From contig DUNT01000019.1 in the NCBI GenBank assembly GCA_012839205.1, forward strand, positions 27,184 through 91,183: DNA of 64,000 bases. Reading direction: 5' to 3'. Under the pieces are notes generated by a model, which saw nothing but the letters and a program-made list of their open reading frames with translations, made no database searches and was not told the DNA's origin. The position numbers and the translations under genes were made by a program. Shown piece after piece: positions 26,662 to 36,700 of the stretch. Source of the stretch: Clostridiaceae bacterium (GTDB taxonomy: Bacteria; Bacillota; Clostridia; DSM-8532). Within the stretch, counting starts at the first letter, position 1; the number at the start of each line of letters is the position of its first letter.

Positions 26662-26970
26662 TGTCATTCTGGGCCCCTCGTGTCATTCTGAATGGAGCGA
26701 AGCGTAATGAAGAATCTTATGCGTTGACGTTTAAGATACTTTGACTCCGATACGCTCCGCTTAGGATGATAGCTTGTACGAACGTAATTAAGCGGCGTGG
26801 CTGCTGCGATTTAAAGCGGAGCATGGATTGCGTAGCGAGCGCGACTAGAAACTGGATGTTGGAGATGGAGCGCTAAATCGCAGCAGTCTACAGCCGCTTT
26901 CTAGTTTAACGCAGAAAGATCCTTCGACTCCGCTACCGCTGAGCTCAGGATGACAGCTAGGGGTAATGCG
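26662..26970. repeat. Intergenic repeat island with TGTCAT...GAAGGATCTT elements in both orientations
   Basis: Forward copies of TGTCATTCTG start at 26662 and 26681, the second running to GAAGAATCTT. An inverted copy ends the island: GATCCTTCGACTCCGCTACCGCTGAG then CTCAGGATGACA near 26928-26968. Another inverted partial (CGATACGCTCCGC, AGGATGAT) lies near 26747-26770. They are related to the repeats at 4101. No gene is seen in this 416-nt gap. Confidence 0.65.
26791..26898. repeat. Long imperfect palindrome inside the repeat island
   Basis: Arms of about 28 nt: AGCGG, then CTGCTGCGATTTAAAGCG at the left; CGCTAAATCGCAGCAG, then CAGCCGCT at the right. A second inverted pair, CTAGAAA and TTTCTAG, is nested and overlaps the right end. 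It would fold as a long hairpin in either strand. Confidence 0.6.
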
Positions 26971-27023
26971 CGACCTTTAAAATGACATTGTAGTTCACAT
27001 TATTCTATTAACATTTCCTCAGA

Positions 27024-30000
27024 TTAACTAATTCCTTTATGATATTCCTGCAGTGACTTTATTCTGTTATTTCCTGCCTCCTCCATCAAACAGGCTCTTA
27101 TGCCCTTGGCACTTGCTAAAGCAGCTGGTAGAGTTGTAATATAGGGGACCTTGTATTTAATTGCTGCCTTACGGATATAGGAATCATCATATTGGCGTTG
27201 CTTTCCGATGGGTGTATTAATAACCAACTGGATTTCCTTATTCATAATCCCGTCAATAATATTTGGTCTGCCTTCGTAGAGCTTGTTTATTACTTCAGCT
27301 TTAATGCCATTATCAATCAGAAACTTATATGTTCCTGCCGTGGCCTTAATCCTGAAACCTAAATCAGCAAACTCCTTTGCAACTTCCAAAACACCGGAAC
27401 GATCTCTTTCTGCTACACTTATGAGTACAGTGCCAGAGGTTGGCAGTTCAACCTGTGTTGCTTCCTGCGACTTGTAAAAGGCAATTCCAAAGGTATCAGC
27501 CAATCCCAGCACTTCGCCGGTAGATCTCATTTCCGGACCTAAAACAGGGTCTACCTCAGGGAACATATTAAACGGGAAGACAGCTTCTTTAACACCATAA
27601 TGAGGTATTCTTCCAGATGGGATAACAGGTATATTAGTAGCTGCGCCTGTTTCATTTGCCATAATTAATTCAGTAGCAACCCTGGGCATAGATACGTTGC
27701 ATACTTTTGAAACCAGAGGCACTGTACGGGATGCCCTGGGGTTAGCCTCCAAAACATATACCTTGTCATTGGATATAGCATATTGCATGTTCATAAGGCC
27801 TACCACACCAAGCTCACGGGCAATATTTCCTGTATACTCAGTAATAGTTTTTATATGTTTGTCAGGAATACTGACAGGGGGGATGACACAAGCCGAGTCC
27901 CCTGAATGGATGCCGGCAAATTCTATGTGCTCCATTACAGCCGGAACCAGGCAACTCTTGCCGTCTGTTACTGCATCAGCCTCACACTCGATTGCGTGAT
28001 CCAAAAACTTGTCTATCAATACAGGCCTTTTCGGTGAAATGTTTTCGGCACAGGCTATATAATTTTTCAAAGATGCTTCATCGTATACAACCTCCATGCC
28101 ACGTCCCCCCAACACATAGGAAGGCCTCACCATCAGTGGATAGCCAATTTCATCGGCTGCCGCCAATGCCTCATTTATGTTACATGCCATTGCAGATTCA
28201 GGCATCGGAATGTTAAGTTTATTCATCATCTCACGAAATCTGTCCCTGTCCTCAGCAAGATCAATGGTCTCAGGGGAGGTACCGAGTATTTTTACACCTG
28301 CGTTTTCCAGATCTTTAGCTATGTTGAGGGGAGTCTGACCTCCAAACTGGACTATTACCCCCAATGGCTTTTCTTTATTATATATGCTTAATACATCCTC
28401 TACCGTCAAAGGCTCGAAGTAGAGCTTATCCGAGGTGTCATAATCTGTAGAGACTGTTTCCGGATTGCAGTTTACTATAATAGTCTCATACCCTAAATCT
28501 CTTAAAGCGAAAGCCGCATGAACACAACAATAATCAAATTCTATTCCCTGGCCTATCCTGTTAGGGCCCCCACCGAGAATCATAACTTTTTTATTTTTGC
28601 TTCCGGAAGGAATTCTATCTTCTATATTATACGAAGAATAATAGTAGGCCGAATTCTCAACACCGCTGACCGGAACGGCATCCCAACTTTCAACCACATT
28701 AAGTTTAATTCGCCGTTCCCTTATCTGGGATTCTTTTTCGCCTAATATTTCGGCCAGGTAACGATCAGAAAAGCCGTCCTTTTTAGCACGTATCAGCAGT
28801 TGGTCAGGTAATGTGCTGCCTTTATATGAAAGAATTTCTTCTTCGAGGTTTACAAGTTCCTGCATCTGTTCTATAAACCACTTTTTTATATAGGTAAGAT
28901 TATGCAATTCTTCTATGGAAGCACCCTTACGCAGGGCTTCATACATTATAAAGTGACGTTGGCTTGATGGCTCAATAAGGAGCTCCATCAGCTTTTCAAG
29001 AGGCAAACTGTTATAGTTTCCGGCAAAACCCAGCCCGTACCTGCCGATTTCCAAAGAGCGGATGGCTTTTTGCAGAGCTTCCTTAAAGTTTTTACCTATA
29101 CTCATGACTTCTCCCACTGCACGCATTTGAGTGCCCAATTTATCCTGGGCATCCTTAAATTTTTCAAAAGTCCAGCGGGCAAATTTTACTACTACATAAT
29201 CACCACTTGGTGTATATTTATTCAGAGTTCCTTCTTTCCAGTAGGGGATTTCATCCAGGGTTAGTCCCACAGCCAGCATTGCTGAAATATATGCTATAGG
29301 AAAGCCGGTTGCTTTTGATGCCAGAGCAGAGGATCTGGATGTTCTGGGGTTAATCTCAATTATTACCACTCTGTCGGTGACAGGATCATGGGCAAACTGT
29401 ACATTAGTGCCACCTATTACTTCGATAGCTTCAACTATTTTATATGCATAATTTTGAAGACGTTTCTGCAAATCGGGACTGATGGTCAGCATAGGAGCAG
29501 TACAAAAAGAATCGCCGGTATGCACACCCATAGGATCTACGTTTTCTATAAAACATATTGTTATCATCTGGTTTTTGGAATCCCGGACAACTTCAAGCTC
29601 CAGCTCTTCCCATCCAAGAACCGATTCCTCTATAAGAACCTGGCCAACAAGACTGGTGGCAATTCCACGGTTTACAACATTTTGCAGCTCTTCGATATTG
29701 TAAACCAATCCGCCTCCGGTTCCGCCCAAGGTATAGGCGGGGCGTACTACGACAGGAAATCCGAGCTCAAGAGCAATTTTTTCGGCTTCTTCTACACTGT
29801 AGGCAGGTTTACTTTCAGGGATTTCGATACCCAGCCGGTTCATGGTCTCTTTAAAGGCTATACGATCTTCGCCCCGCTCTATAACATCAACCTTTATTCC
29901 GATTACTTCTACCCCGTATTGTTCGAGAATCCCGGCTTTGGATAGTTCAAGGCACAGATTTAACCCTGTCTGACCTCCAAAGTTAGGGAGAAGAGCATCC

Positions 30001-30248
30001 GGTCTTTCTTTTTCAATAATCTGTGTAAGTCGCTTTAAATTGAGAGGTTCTATGTATATTGAGTCGGCAGTAGACGGGTCTGTCATGATAGTTGCCGGAT
30101 TTGAATTTACAAGCACTATCTTGTAACCCAAGTTTTTAAGAGCCTTACATGCCTGTGTACCTGAATAGTCGAACTCGCTTGCCTGACCGATGACTATCGG
30201 CCCTGAGCCTATAATCATTATTTTGTTAATATCAGTGCGCTTTGGCAT
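27024..30248 (-). CDS. carB: Carbamoyl-phosphate synthase large chain
   Basis: A 1074-residue ATP-dependent synthase that makes carbamoyl phosphate from bicarbonate, ammonia from the small subunit and two ATP, for pyrimidines and arginine. The two homologous halves are clear: IGSGPIVIGQASEFDYSGTQACKAL at the N-terminus and LGGGPNRIGQGIEFDYCCVHAAFAL near residue 555, each followed by an ATP-grasp domain (VRPAYTLGGTGGG and VRPSYVLGGRGMEV). The C-terminal MGS-like domain (about 930-1074) is the site of allosteric control. ATG at 30248 has AGGAG 8 nt upstream. No carA is adjacent in this window, which is unusual since the two are often paired. Confidence 0.95.
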   Translation of the reverse strand: MPKRTDINKIMIIGSGPIVIGQASEFDYSGTQACKALKNLGYKIVLVNSNPATIMTDPSTADSIYIEPLNLKRLTQIIEKERPDALLPNFGGQTGLNLCLELSKAGILEQYGVEVIGIKVDVIERGEDRIAFKETMNRLGIEIPESKPAYSVEEAEKIALELGFPVVVRPAYTLGGTGGGLVYNIEELQNVVNRGIATSLVGQVLIEESVLGWEELELEVVRDSKNQMITICFIENVDPMGVHTGDSFCTAPMLTISPDLQKRLQNYAYKIVEAIEVIGGTNVQFAHDPVTDRVVIIEINPRTSRSSALASKATGFPIAYISAMLAVGLTLDEIPYWKEGTLNKYTPSGDYVVVKFARWTFEKFKDAQDKLGTQMRAVGEVMSIGKNFKEALQKAIRSLEIGRYGLGFAGNYNSLPLEKLMELLIEPSSQRHFIMYEALRKGASIEELHNLTYIKKWFIEQMQELVNLEEEILSYKGSTLPDQLLIRAKKDGFSDRYLAEILGEKESQIRERRIKLNVVESWDAVPVSGVENSAYYYSSYNIEDRIPSGSKNKKVMILGGGPNRIGQGIEFDYCCVHAAFALRDLGYETIIVNCNPETVSTDYDTSDKLYFEPLTVEDVLSIYNKEKPLGVIVQFGGQTPLNIAKDLENAGVKILGTSPETIDLAEDRDRFREMMNKLNIPMPESAMACNINEALAAADEIGYPLMVRPSYVLGGRGMEVVYDEASLKNYIACAENISPKRPVLIDKFLDHAIECEADAVTDGKSCLVPAVMEHIEFAGIHSGDSACVIPPVSIPDKHIKTITEYTGNIARELGVVGLMNMQYAISNDKVYVLEANPRASRTVPLVSKVCNVSMPRVATELIMANETGAATNIPVIPSGRIPHYGVKEAVFPFNMFPEVDPVLGPEMRSTGEVLGLADTFGIAFYKSQEATQVELPTSGTVLISVAERDRSGVLEVAKEFADLGFRIKATAGTYKFLIDNGIKAEVINKLYEGRPNIIDGIMNKEIQLVINTPIGKQRQYDDSYIRKAAIKYKVPYITTLPAALASAKGIRACLMEEAGNNRIKSLQEYHKGIS

Positions 30249-30413
30249 AGTTATCACTCCTTTATACCTGAATGGATTGATTAAACAATACTTTGATTTT
30301 TGTATTATTATACATCACATTTACGAATAAGTATACATATTTTTTGAATAATTATACACATATTTTGAGTCTTTTTTGAACAAACTATTATAAACAGCAA
30401 GGAGGTTAGTAGA

Positions 30414-30632
30414 ATGAAACCAAAACCAGATGATAGGCGTGATAACGCCAGAAAAATAAGAAACAATATTAAAAATACCATCGAAAATATTGAACTGGCC
30501 GAAGATATGATTGATAACATTGATAATGAAAAAACTATTCATGATCTGAAGGCTAAAAACGAAAGAAGAAGAGAAGCAGTGGAAGGTATGCGGCAGGAAT
30601 TGAAAGATGAAACCAGAAACCAATTCAAGTAA
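30414..30632 (+). CDS. tlp: Small acid-soluble spore protein Tlp
   Basis: A 72-residue, highly charged helical protein. The N-terminal KPKPDDRRDNARKI, the central NTIENIELAEDMI and the end KNERRREAVEGMRQELKDE match the Tlp family of minor spore proteins. A strong AAGGAGG site precedes the ATG. It is divergent from carB. Expression in the forespore under sigma G is expected from the family, but no clear sigma-G promoter was recognised. It supports a spore-forming host. Confidence 0.88.
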   Translation: MKPKPDDRRDNARKIRNNIKNTIENIELAEDMIDNIDNEKTIHDLKAKNERRREAVEGMRQELKDETRNQFK

Positions 30633-30775
30633 TGCAAGTAATATTTGATTGCCTTATAATAGCCGGAGAGTAGTTCCGATATTATAATCTCTCCGGCTGT
30701 TTTATGCACCTGTCTTACATATAGGCTAATTATTAAAAGAAAACGAAAAATAAAATAGAAAAATTGCGTTATTAG

Positions 30776-30804
30776 TTGAAATGTAATGTTTTACAATATA
30801 TAAT
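30776..30804 (+). promoter_or_regulatory. Promoter of the lysine-riboswitch transporter operon
   Basis: TTGAAA and a perfect TATAAT are separated by exactly 17 nt, about 20 nt upstream of the L-box P1 helix. Confidence 0.75.
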
Positions 30805-30830
30805 TACCCTGGTAGACCTCTTTTTTTTTG

Positions 30831-31009
30831 ATGGGGTAGAGGCGCAGTATTTAACAGTTTATAGTGGAGTATGAGAAAACGATGATGCTATGAAGAAGGA
30901 AATACTGCCGAAGCTGATAGTAATCTCATTATTATCGGCTGGGTCTGCAGTGAATAACTGCAGAACTGTCTCAGTAAACTTCCCGGTTTATTGAGATGCA
31001 CTATCTCAT
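30831..31009 (+). ncRNA. Lysine riboswitch (L box) of the amino acid ABC operon
   Basis: P1 pairs ATGGGGTAG (30831-30839) with CTATCTCAT (31001-31009). Between them lie the L-box signatures GTAGAGGCGC, GGAGTATGAG, GAAGGAAATACTGCCGAAG, TCGGCTGGGTCTGCAGTGAATAA-type P4 sequence (split here: CGGCTGGGTCTGCAG, then TGAATAACTGCAG) and AACTGTCTC. A terminator follows at 31043. Lysine binding should favour termination and shut off the importer, which implies that the downstream ABC system carries lysine. Confidence 0.88.
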
Positions 31010-31042
31010 TTGGGAAAAGCTGAGGAATTAAGGTAAAACTTT

Positions 31043-31070
31043 ACGGCCTGAATTCTCAGGTCGTTTTTTT
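31043..31070 (+). terminator. Expression-platform terminator of the lysine riboswitch
   Basis: A 9-bp stem ACGGCCTGA/TCAGGTCGT with a four-nucleotide loop and seven T. The 5' segment CTGAGGA (31020-31026) can pair with TTCTCAG (31053-31059), which would break the terminator. Confidence 0.85.
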
Positions 31071-31135
31071 ATATATAATAGTATTTACTGGTTAAATGAC
31101 TATTGTTAAATAAATGTTAAAGGGGAGAAAAGGTC

Positions 31136-31951
31136 ATGAAAAGAAGAATAATATCAATGATTCTGGTGGTACTGATGGTCGTTTCACTATTATCAGGATG
31201 TGGTGCATCAAAAGACGATAAAGTATTGAAAGTTGGTATGGAATGCGGGTATGCACCATTTAACTGGACTCAAAAGGATGCTTCAGGCGGTGGAGTTAAA
31301 ATCGAAGGCAGTTCTGAGTATGCCGGCGGGTATGATGTGGAAATTGCAAAGAAAATTGCAGAAGGTCTGGGAAAAGAACTCGTTATAGTAAAAACTGAAT
31401 GGCTTGGTCTTGTTCCGGCTCTTACTTCCGGCAAAATCGATGTCATAATTGCAGGTATGTCACCTACAGCAGAGCGTTTAGAACAAATTGATTTTTCGGA
31501 TATTTATTACACATCGGATTTAGTTATGGTTGTAAAAAGAGGTGGGGCTTATGATGGGGCTACATCTATCCAGGATTTCAATGGAGCAAAAATTACCGCA
31601 CAGCTAAATACATTCCATTATACAGTTATAGATCAAATTGAAGGTGTTGATAAACAAACTGCCATGGATGACTTCCCGGCTATGAGGGTTGCTCTTGAAT
31701 CAGGAATAATTGATGGTTATGTCTCTGAAAGACCGGAAGGCGTCAGTGCAGAGGCTGCCAACAGTAATTTTAAGATGGTAGAGTTTACAGACGGATTTGA
31801 AACTTCTCCTGAAGATACAGCAATTGCAGTGGGCGTTAAAAAGAACAGTGAATTAACACCAAAAATCAACGAAATTTTAAAAGGTATTTCAGAAGAGGAA
31901 CGTATTAAATTAATGGATGATGCAATTAAGAATCAACCCGCAGCTGAATGA
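31136..31951 (+). CDS. Polar amino acid ABC transporter substrate-binding lipoprotein (probably lysine)
   Basis: A 271-residue exported binding protein. The lipobox is LLSGCGA with Cys22 as the lipid site. The mature domain has the family-3 solute-binding pattern: KVGMECGYAPFNWTQ, GYDVEIAKKIAEGLGKEL, DVIIAGMSPTAERLEQIDFSDIYY and the hinge/C-lobe region with YVSERPEG. The lysine riboswitch upstream makes lysine the most likely ligand. It is followed by the permease and ATPase genes of the same system. Confidence 0.88.
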   Translation: MKRRIISMILVVLMVVSLLSGCGASKDDKVLKVGMECGYAPFNWTQKDASGGGVKIEGSSEYAGGYDVEIAKKIAEGLGKELVIVKTEWLGLVPALTSGKIDVIIAGMSPTAERLEQIDFSDIYYTSDLVMVVKRGGAYDGATSIQDFNGAKITAQLNTFHYTVIDQIEGVDKQTAMDDFPAMRVALESGIIDGYVSERPEGVSAEAANSNFKMVEFTDGFETSPEDTAIAVGVKKNSELTPKINEILKGISEEERIKLMDDAIKNQPAAE

Positions 31952-32007
31952 TAAAGAACAAGCCGGGTGCAGTATGCATTCGGCTTTTACATACTGGGGA
32001 GGGCAAG

Positions 32008-32793
32008 ATGACCTTAAAATTAATATATAAGATTCTTGTGGAAAATTGGCCGATGTTCCTTCGTGGAGCAGGGATGACTCTATATATATCTATAATATCA
32101 ACAATTTTAGGTTCGATTATTGGATTGATAGTGGGTGTGATACGAACAATACCTATGCCTGAGAGAGGGTTCAAAAAAGTCGTGTTGAAGATTGTAAACG
32201 GGATACTTTCAGCGTATATTGAATTCTTTCGGGGCACCCCTATGATGGTACAGGCCATGGTGATATACTATGGCTCTGCCGAAGCATTTGGAATAAGCAT
32301 TGATAAATATTTAGCAGCAATATTTATTGTATCAATAAATACTGGTGCCTATATGTCTGAAATTGTTCGAGGCGGTATCGTTTCAATTGACAAAGGTCAG
32401 TTTGAGGCTGCTCATGCACTTGGCATGAATCATGTTAAGACTATGACAAATGTAGTAATGCCGCAGGTTATTCGTAATATTTTACCTGCCACCGGAAATG
32501 AATTTGTCATAAATATTAAAGATACATCTGTGTTAAATGTTATATCTGTTTCTGAGCTTTATTTTGTTACTAAGTCAATAGCCGGGAACTCGTTTATTTT
32601 CTATCCGCCTTTCTTTATCGCATGTATTCTTTATTTTGTAATGACGTTTACTGTTACAAGAATACTCCGGCTGTTTGAAAGAAAAATAGATGGCCCTGAA
32701 AACTTTGATTTGACCGGCAATCAGATGCAGGTGGCAAGGCCGGAAGATATAATACGCAAGAAGAGAGCCGAGGGTATAGGTCATCCGTATTAA
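32008..32793 (+). CDS. Polar amino acid ABC transporter permease
   Basis: A 261-residue HisM/GlnP-type permease with about five transmembrane helices. Motifs: [23 protein letters not shown], the conserved [18 protein letters not shown], and the EAA loop [25 protein letters not shown] at 32008 is chosen because GGGGAGGG lies 4-11 nt upstream and the protein then starts at the usual place; the longer frame from 31948 adds 20 residues that overlap the binding-protein stop. Confidence 0.9.
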   Translation: MTLKLIYKILVENWPMFLRGAGMTLYISIISTILGSIIGLIVGVIRTIPMPERGFKKVVLKIVNGILSAYIEFFRGTPMMVQAMVIYYGSAEAFGISIDKYLAAIFIVSINTGAYMSEIVRGGIVSIDKGQFEAAHALGMNHVKTMTNVVMPQVIRNILPATGNEFVINIKDTSVLNVISVSELYFVTKSIAGNSFIFYPPFFIACILYFVMTFTVTRILRLFERKIDGPENFDLTGNQMQVARPEDIIRKKRAEGIGHPY

Positions 32794-32804
32794 AAGGGGG
32801 AACT

Positions 32805-33542
32805 ATGGAGAAATTAATTGAAATTAAGCATCTAAGCAAGACTTTCGGTACAAACGAAGTTCTTAAGGATATTGGTTTTACTGTAAATAAAGGTGAAGTA
32901 GTTTGTATTATTGGCTCTTCGGGGTCAGGAAAATCTACTTTACTCCGATGTGTTAACCTGCTGGAAAAGCCAAGCGGTGGTCAAATAATCTATAAAGGCG
33001 AAAACATACTGGATGATAAGCATGATATATATGCATATCGTACAAAACTGGGCATGGTGTTCCAGCAATTTAACCTCTTTAATAATTTCAATGTGTTGGG
33101 GAACTGTACAGTCGGCCAGATAAAGGTTTTGAAACGCTCCAGGGAAGAGGCTGAGGAAGTTGCAATGAAATATTTAAAGGTTGTTGGGATGGATCAGTAT
33201 ATCAATGCAAAGCCCAGACAATTATCAGGCGGCCAAAAACAGCGTGTGGCAATTGCAAGAGCCCTTTCTATGGAGCCGGATGTTATGCTGTTTGATGAAC
33301 CCACCTCAGCCCTTGACCCAGAGATGGTTGGCGAGGTGCTGAAAGTGATGAGAGAACTTGCAGAATCTGGGCTAACCATGCTGATAGTAACTCATGAAAT
33401 GGGCTTTGCAAAAGATGTGGCAGACAGAGTGGTGTTCATGGATCAGGGAGTTATTGTTGAAGAGGGCAGTCCGGAACAGGTTTTGAATAATCCTGTCCAG
33501 GAACGTACAAGAGAGTTTTTAAGCCGTACACTAAATCAATGA
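32805..33542 (+). CDS. Polar amino acid ABC transporter ATP-binding protein
   Basis: A 245-residue GlnQ/HisP-type ATPase. Walker [15 protein letters not shown] loop [12 protein letters not shown], signature [15 protein letters not shown], Walker [15 protein letters not shown] and switch [15 protein letters not shown] are all intact. It starts 11 nt after the permease with a GGGGG site and ends the riboswitch-controlled operon at a strong terminator. Confidence 0.93.
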   Translation: MEKLIEIKHLSKTFGTNEVLKDIGFTVNKGEVVCIIGSSGSGKSTLLRCVNLLEKPSGGQIIYKGENILDDKHDIYAYRTKLGMVFQQFNLFNNFNVLGNCTVGQIKVLKRSREEAEEVAMKYLKVVGMDQYINAKPRQLSGGQKQRVAIARALSMEPDVMLFDEPTSALDPEMVGEVLKVMRELAESGLTMLIVTHEMGFAKDVADRVVFMDQGVIVEEGSPEQVLNNPVQERTREFLSRTLNQ

Positions 33543-33554
33543 TGATATTTTATC

Positions 33555-33588
33555 AAAAAGGCTTCACAGTAAAAACTGGAGCCTTTTT
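33555..33588 (+). terminator. Terminator of the lysine-transporter operon
   Basis: AAAAAGGCTTCACAGT and ACTGGAGCCTTTTT form a long stem with an AAAA loop, ending in T5. It isolates the transporter operon from the NRPS gene. Confidence 0.85.
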
Positions 33589-33722
33589 CTATACTCTTTT
33601 CTAAAATGTAGTTATACATAAATAAATGTCGTTTTTTCTTTAAACAGGTATTTTTATTTCTTCATAATATGATAAAATAATTATTGAATATTACTTAAGA
33701 GAAAAAATTGGAGGGTTATAGT

Positions 33723-36700
33723 ATGTCTGATACTATCTATTATCCTTTAACTTCCCCTCAGTTATCAATTTGGTATACCGACCGAATGTATTCTGGAACA
33801 AGCATTTCAAACGTCGCAGGAACTTTAAGAATTAAAGAAAAAGTCGATATTGAAGTTTTAGATAAAGCAATCAATTACTATATCAAGAATAATGACGGTA
33901 TACGTTTACGGATTTGTCTTGATGGTGAAGGTAATCCACAGCAATATGTATCAGAATATGTATACAAGAAAATTGAGGTTAAAGACTTTTCAAACTTTGC
34001 AGACCCTATAAGGGCTATGCAAGAGTGGGACAGACAAGAAACTCTCAGGCCATTTGATTTATTAAACAGTGAATTATTCCGTTTTGTAATTATTAAACTT
34101 AATGATTTTGATATAGGGTTTTATATTATAACACACCATATTATATCTGACGCCTGGAACATGAGCCTTTTAGGCAGTTCTATAGTTGACTGTTATTGCA
34201 AAATTAAAAAAAATCCGGATGATACCAGTCTTAATGATACTATGCCATCATATACTTCGTTTATTGAAGACGAGCAGCTCTATATAAAGTCCAGCAGATA
34301 TGAGAAGGATAAAAATTATTGGGAGGAAACCTTTGGAGCGTACCCTGAGACAACATTTTTAAAGATTAGACAGACCAATGAGTTTTCTGCTAAAACAAAA
34401 AGGAAAACATTTATCGCACCAAAAAAGTTTACAAATAAGCTCAGGGCTTATTGTCAGGAAAACAAAATAACTCCATACCCATTGTTTATTTCGGCTTTAG
34501 CAATGTATATTAACAGAATATTGGATAAAGATGATATAATTATAGGGACACCTATTTTAAACAGACTTAACCGCACCTACAAAAATACTGCAGGGATGTT
34601 TGTCAGTACGATACCATTACGGATTGGCATAAATAATCAGGATTCATTTTTGGATTTATCTCAAGACGTATTAGAAATATGCCTAAAATCATACAGGCAT
34701 CAAAGATACCCTTACGACCATATTCTAAAGCATGTCAGGGAAAAGCATAATATAAAAGAGAATCTATATGATATTGTTCTTTCCTATCAAAATTCAAAGT
34801 TTGACAAGTCTTTTGATGTCGATTACATAACTAGATGGCATTTTAATGAATACCAGTCCAATTCATTCACGATGCATATTAACGACAGAGACGATGAGGG
34901 TGTCTTAATCATAGATTATGATTATCATTCTGATTTATATTATGATAAAGAAATTGAATTCATACATCAGCATGTATTGAGTCTGTTATGGCATGCGTTG
35001 GATAATCCGAACAATTTAATCTGTAAAATTGAGATGCTCTCCGAAAATGAGAAAAAGAAAATACTACATGATTTTAATGATACCTATGCAGATTATCCAA
35101 GAGAAAAGACCATTCATCAATTATTCGAAGAGCAGGTTGAAAAAACGCCTAATAATGTTGCTATTGTCTTTGAAGACAATAGACTTACTTATAAGGAGCT
35201 GAATCAAAAAGCAAATTCTTTAGCTAACGTGTTAAGAAACGAAGGAATAGGACCCGATGATGTTGTTGGAATTATGGCTCCAAGATCGCTTGAGCTGATT
35301 ATTGGAATATTAGCGATATTAAAAGCGGGTGGTGCTTTTTTACCAATTGAACCTGGATTCCCTGATGAAAGAAAGAAGTATCTATTAAATAACAGCGGTG
35401 CAAAACTTTTGATTTCTACAAAGGAATTATACTCTTTTGAATATGGGATCGGATTAATAGATATATATGACTGTAATAATTATAGGAAGGAATTATATGA
35501 GAATCTGCCACATGTAAACATGTCAAGCGATATGGTTTATGTTTTATATACATCGGGTTCCTCAGGTTTACCTAAAGGTGTTATTATCGAACATAAGTCT
35601 TTACATAATTTTGTATCAGGTGTAAAGAAAGTATTGGATTTTAATCCATCATCAGTTGTTTTATCGGTTACTACAGTATGTTTCGATATTTTTGCTTTTG
35701 AACTATTTACATCATTATTAAGTGGCTCGACTGTAATTATTTCCAATGAAAATGAACAGAACAATCCTAGGGTATTAGGCGAATTAATTCTTAATAATAA
35801 TGTTTCGACCATACTAACAACTCCTTCAAGAATGAAACTGTTTGTTAATGTTGAGGTATTTAAAAAGAGTTTATTAAAGGTAAAACAGATAATGCTAGGT
35901 GGTGAAGAGCTTGAATTAAGTTTTGTAAACAAGTTAAGAAAGCTTACAGATGCCAGAATTATTAATGGTTATGGTCCAACTGAAACAACAATTGGTGTAA
36001 CCTTTAAAGATGTTACGAAATCAAACAAAGTAACGATTGGCAAGCCAATAAGTAATACAAAATGTTACATACTGGATAAATATTCGAATCTTGTACCAAT
36101 AGGCATACAAGGAGAATTATGTATTTCAGGAGAATGTTTAGCTAGAGGTTATTTAAATAATAATGAGTTAACAAATAGTGCTTTTGTTTTGAACCCATTT
36201 AATGAAAACGAAAGACTTTATAAGACCGGAGATATGGCTCGTTGGTTTCCAGAAGGTGAAATTGAGTTTTTAGGAAGAAAAGATAAACAAGTAAAACTAC
36301 GGGGATATAGAATTGAGTTAGAAGAAATTGAAAATGCAATCTTAAAGTATAAAGGCATCAAAGATGTTGCAGTTGTTCTAAAAAAGAATAGTGATTATGG
36401 AGATTTATTGTGTGCATATTGTGTAAGTAACGATACCATTATAATAAAAGATTTGAAATCATTATTAGCTCGTCAATTACCTAGGTATATGGTTCCTAGA
36501 ATTATAATGGAAGTTGAAAGCATACCAATTAATTCAAATGGTAAAAGAGATACATCAAGACTGCCGGATATTGATTATTCAAGTTTAGCCAGCGACAGTA
36601 TTATAAAACCATCAACAAAAATGGAGAAAAAACTGCTAGATATGTTTCATAAGCTGGTTAAGGGCAGTAGAATTAGTATCGATGACAATATCTTTGAGTA

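Noticed and set aside
29388..29945. Plus-strand frame of 185 codons opposite carB
   Set aside because: It lies wholly within the strongly conserved carB and its translation looks like the antisense of that gene.
31948..32007. Upstream extension of the amino acid permease
   Set aside because: It overlaps the binding-protein stop and lacks a ribosome site; ATG at 32008 has a strong one.
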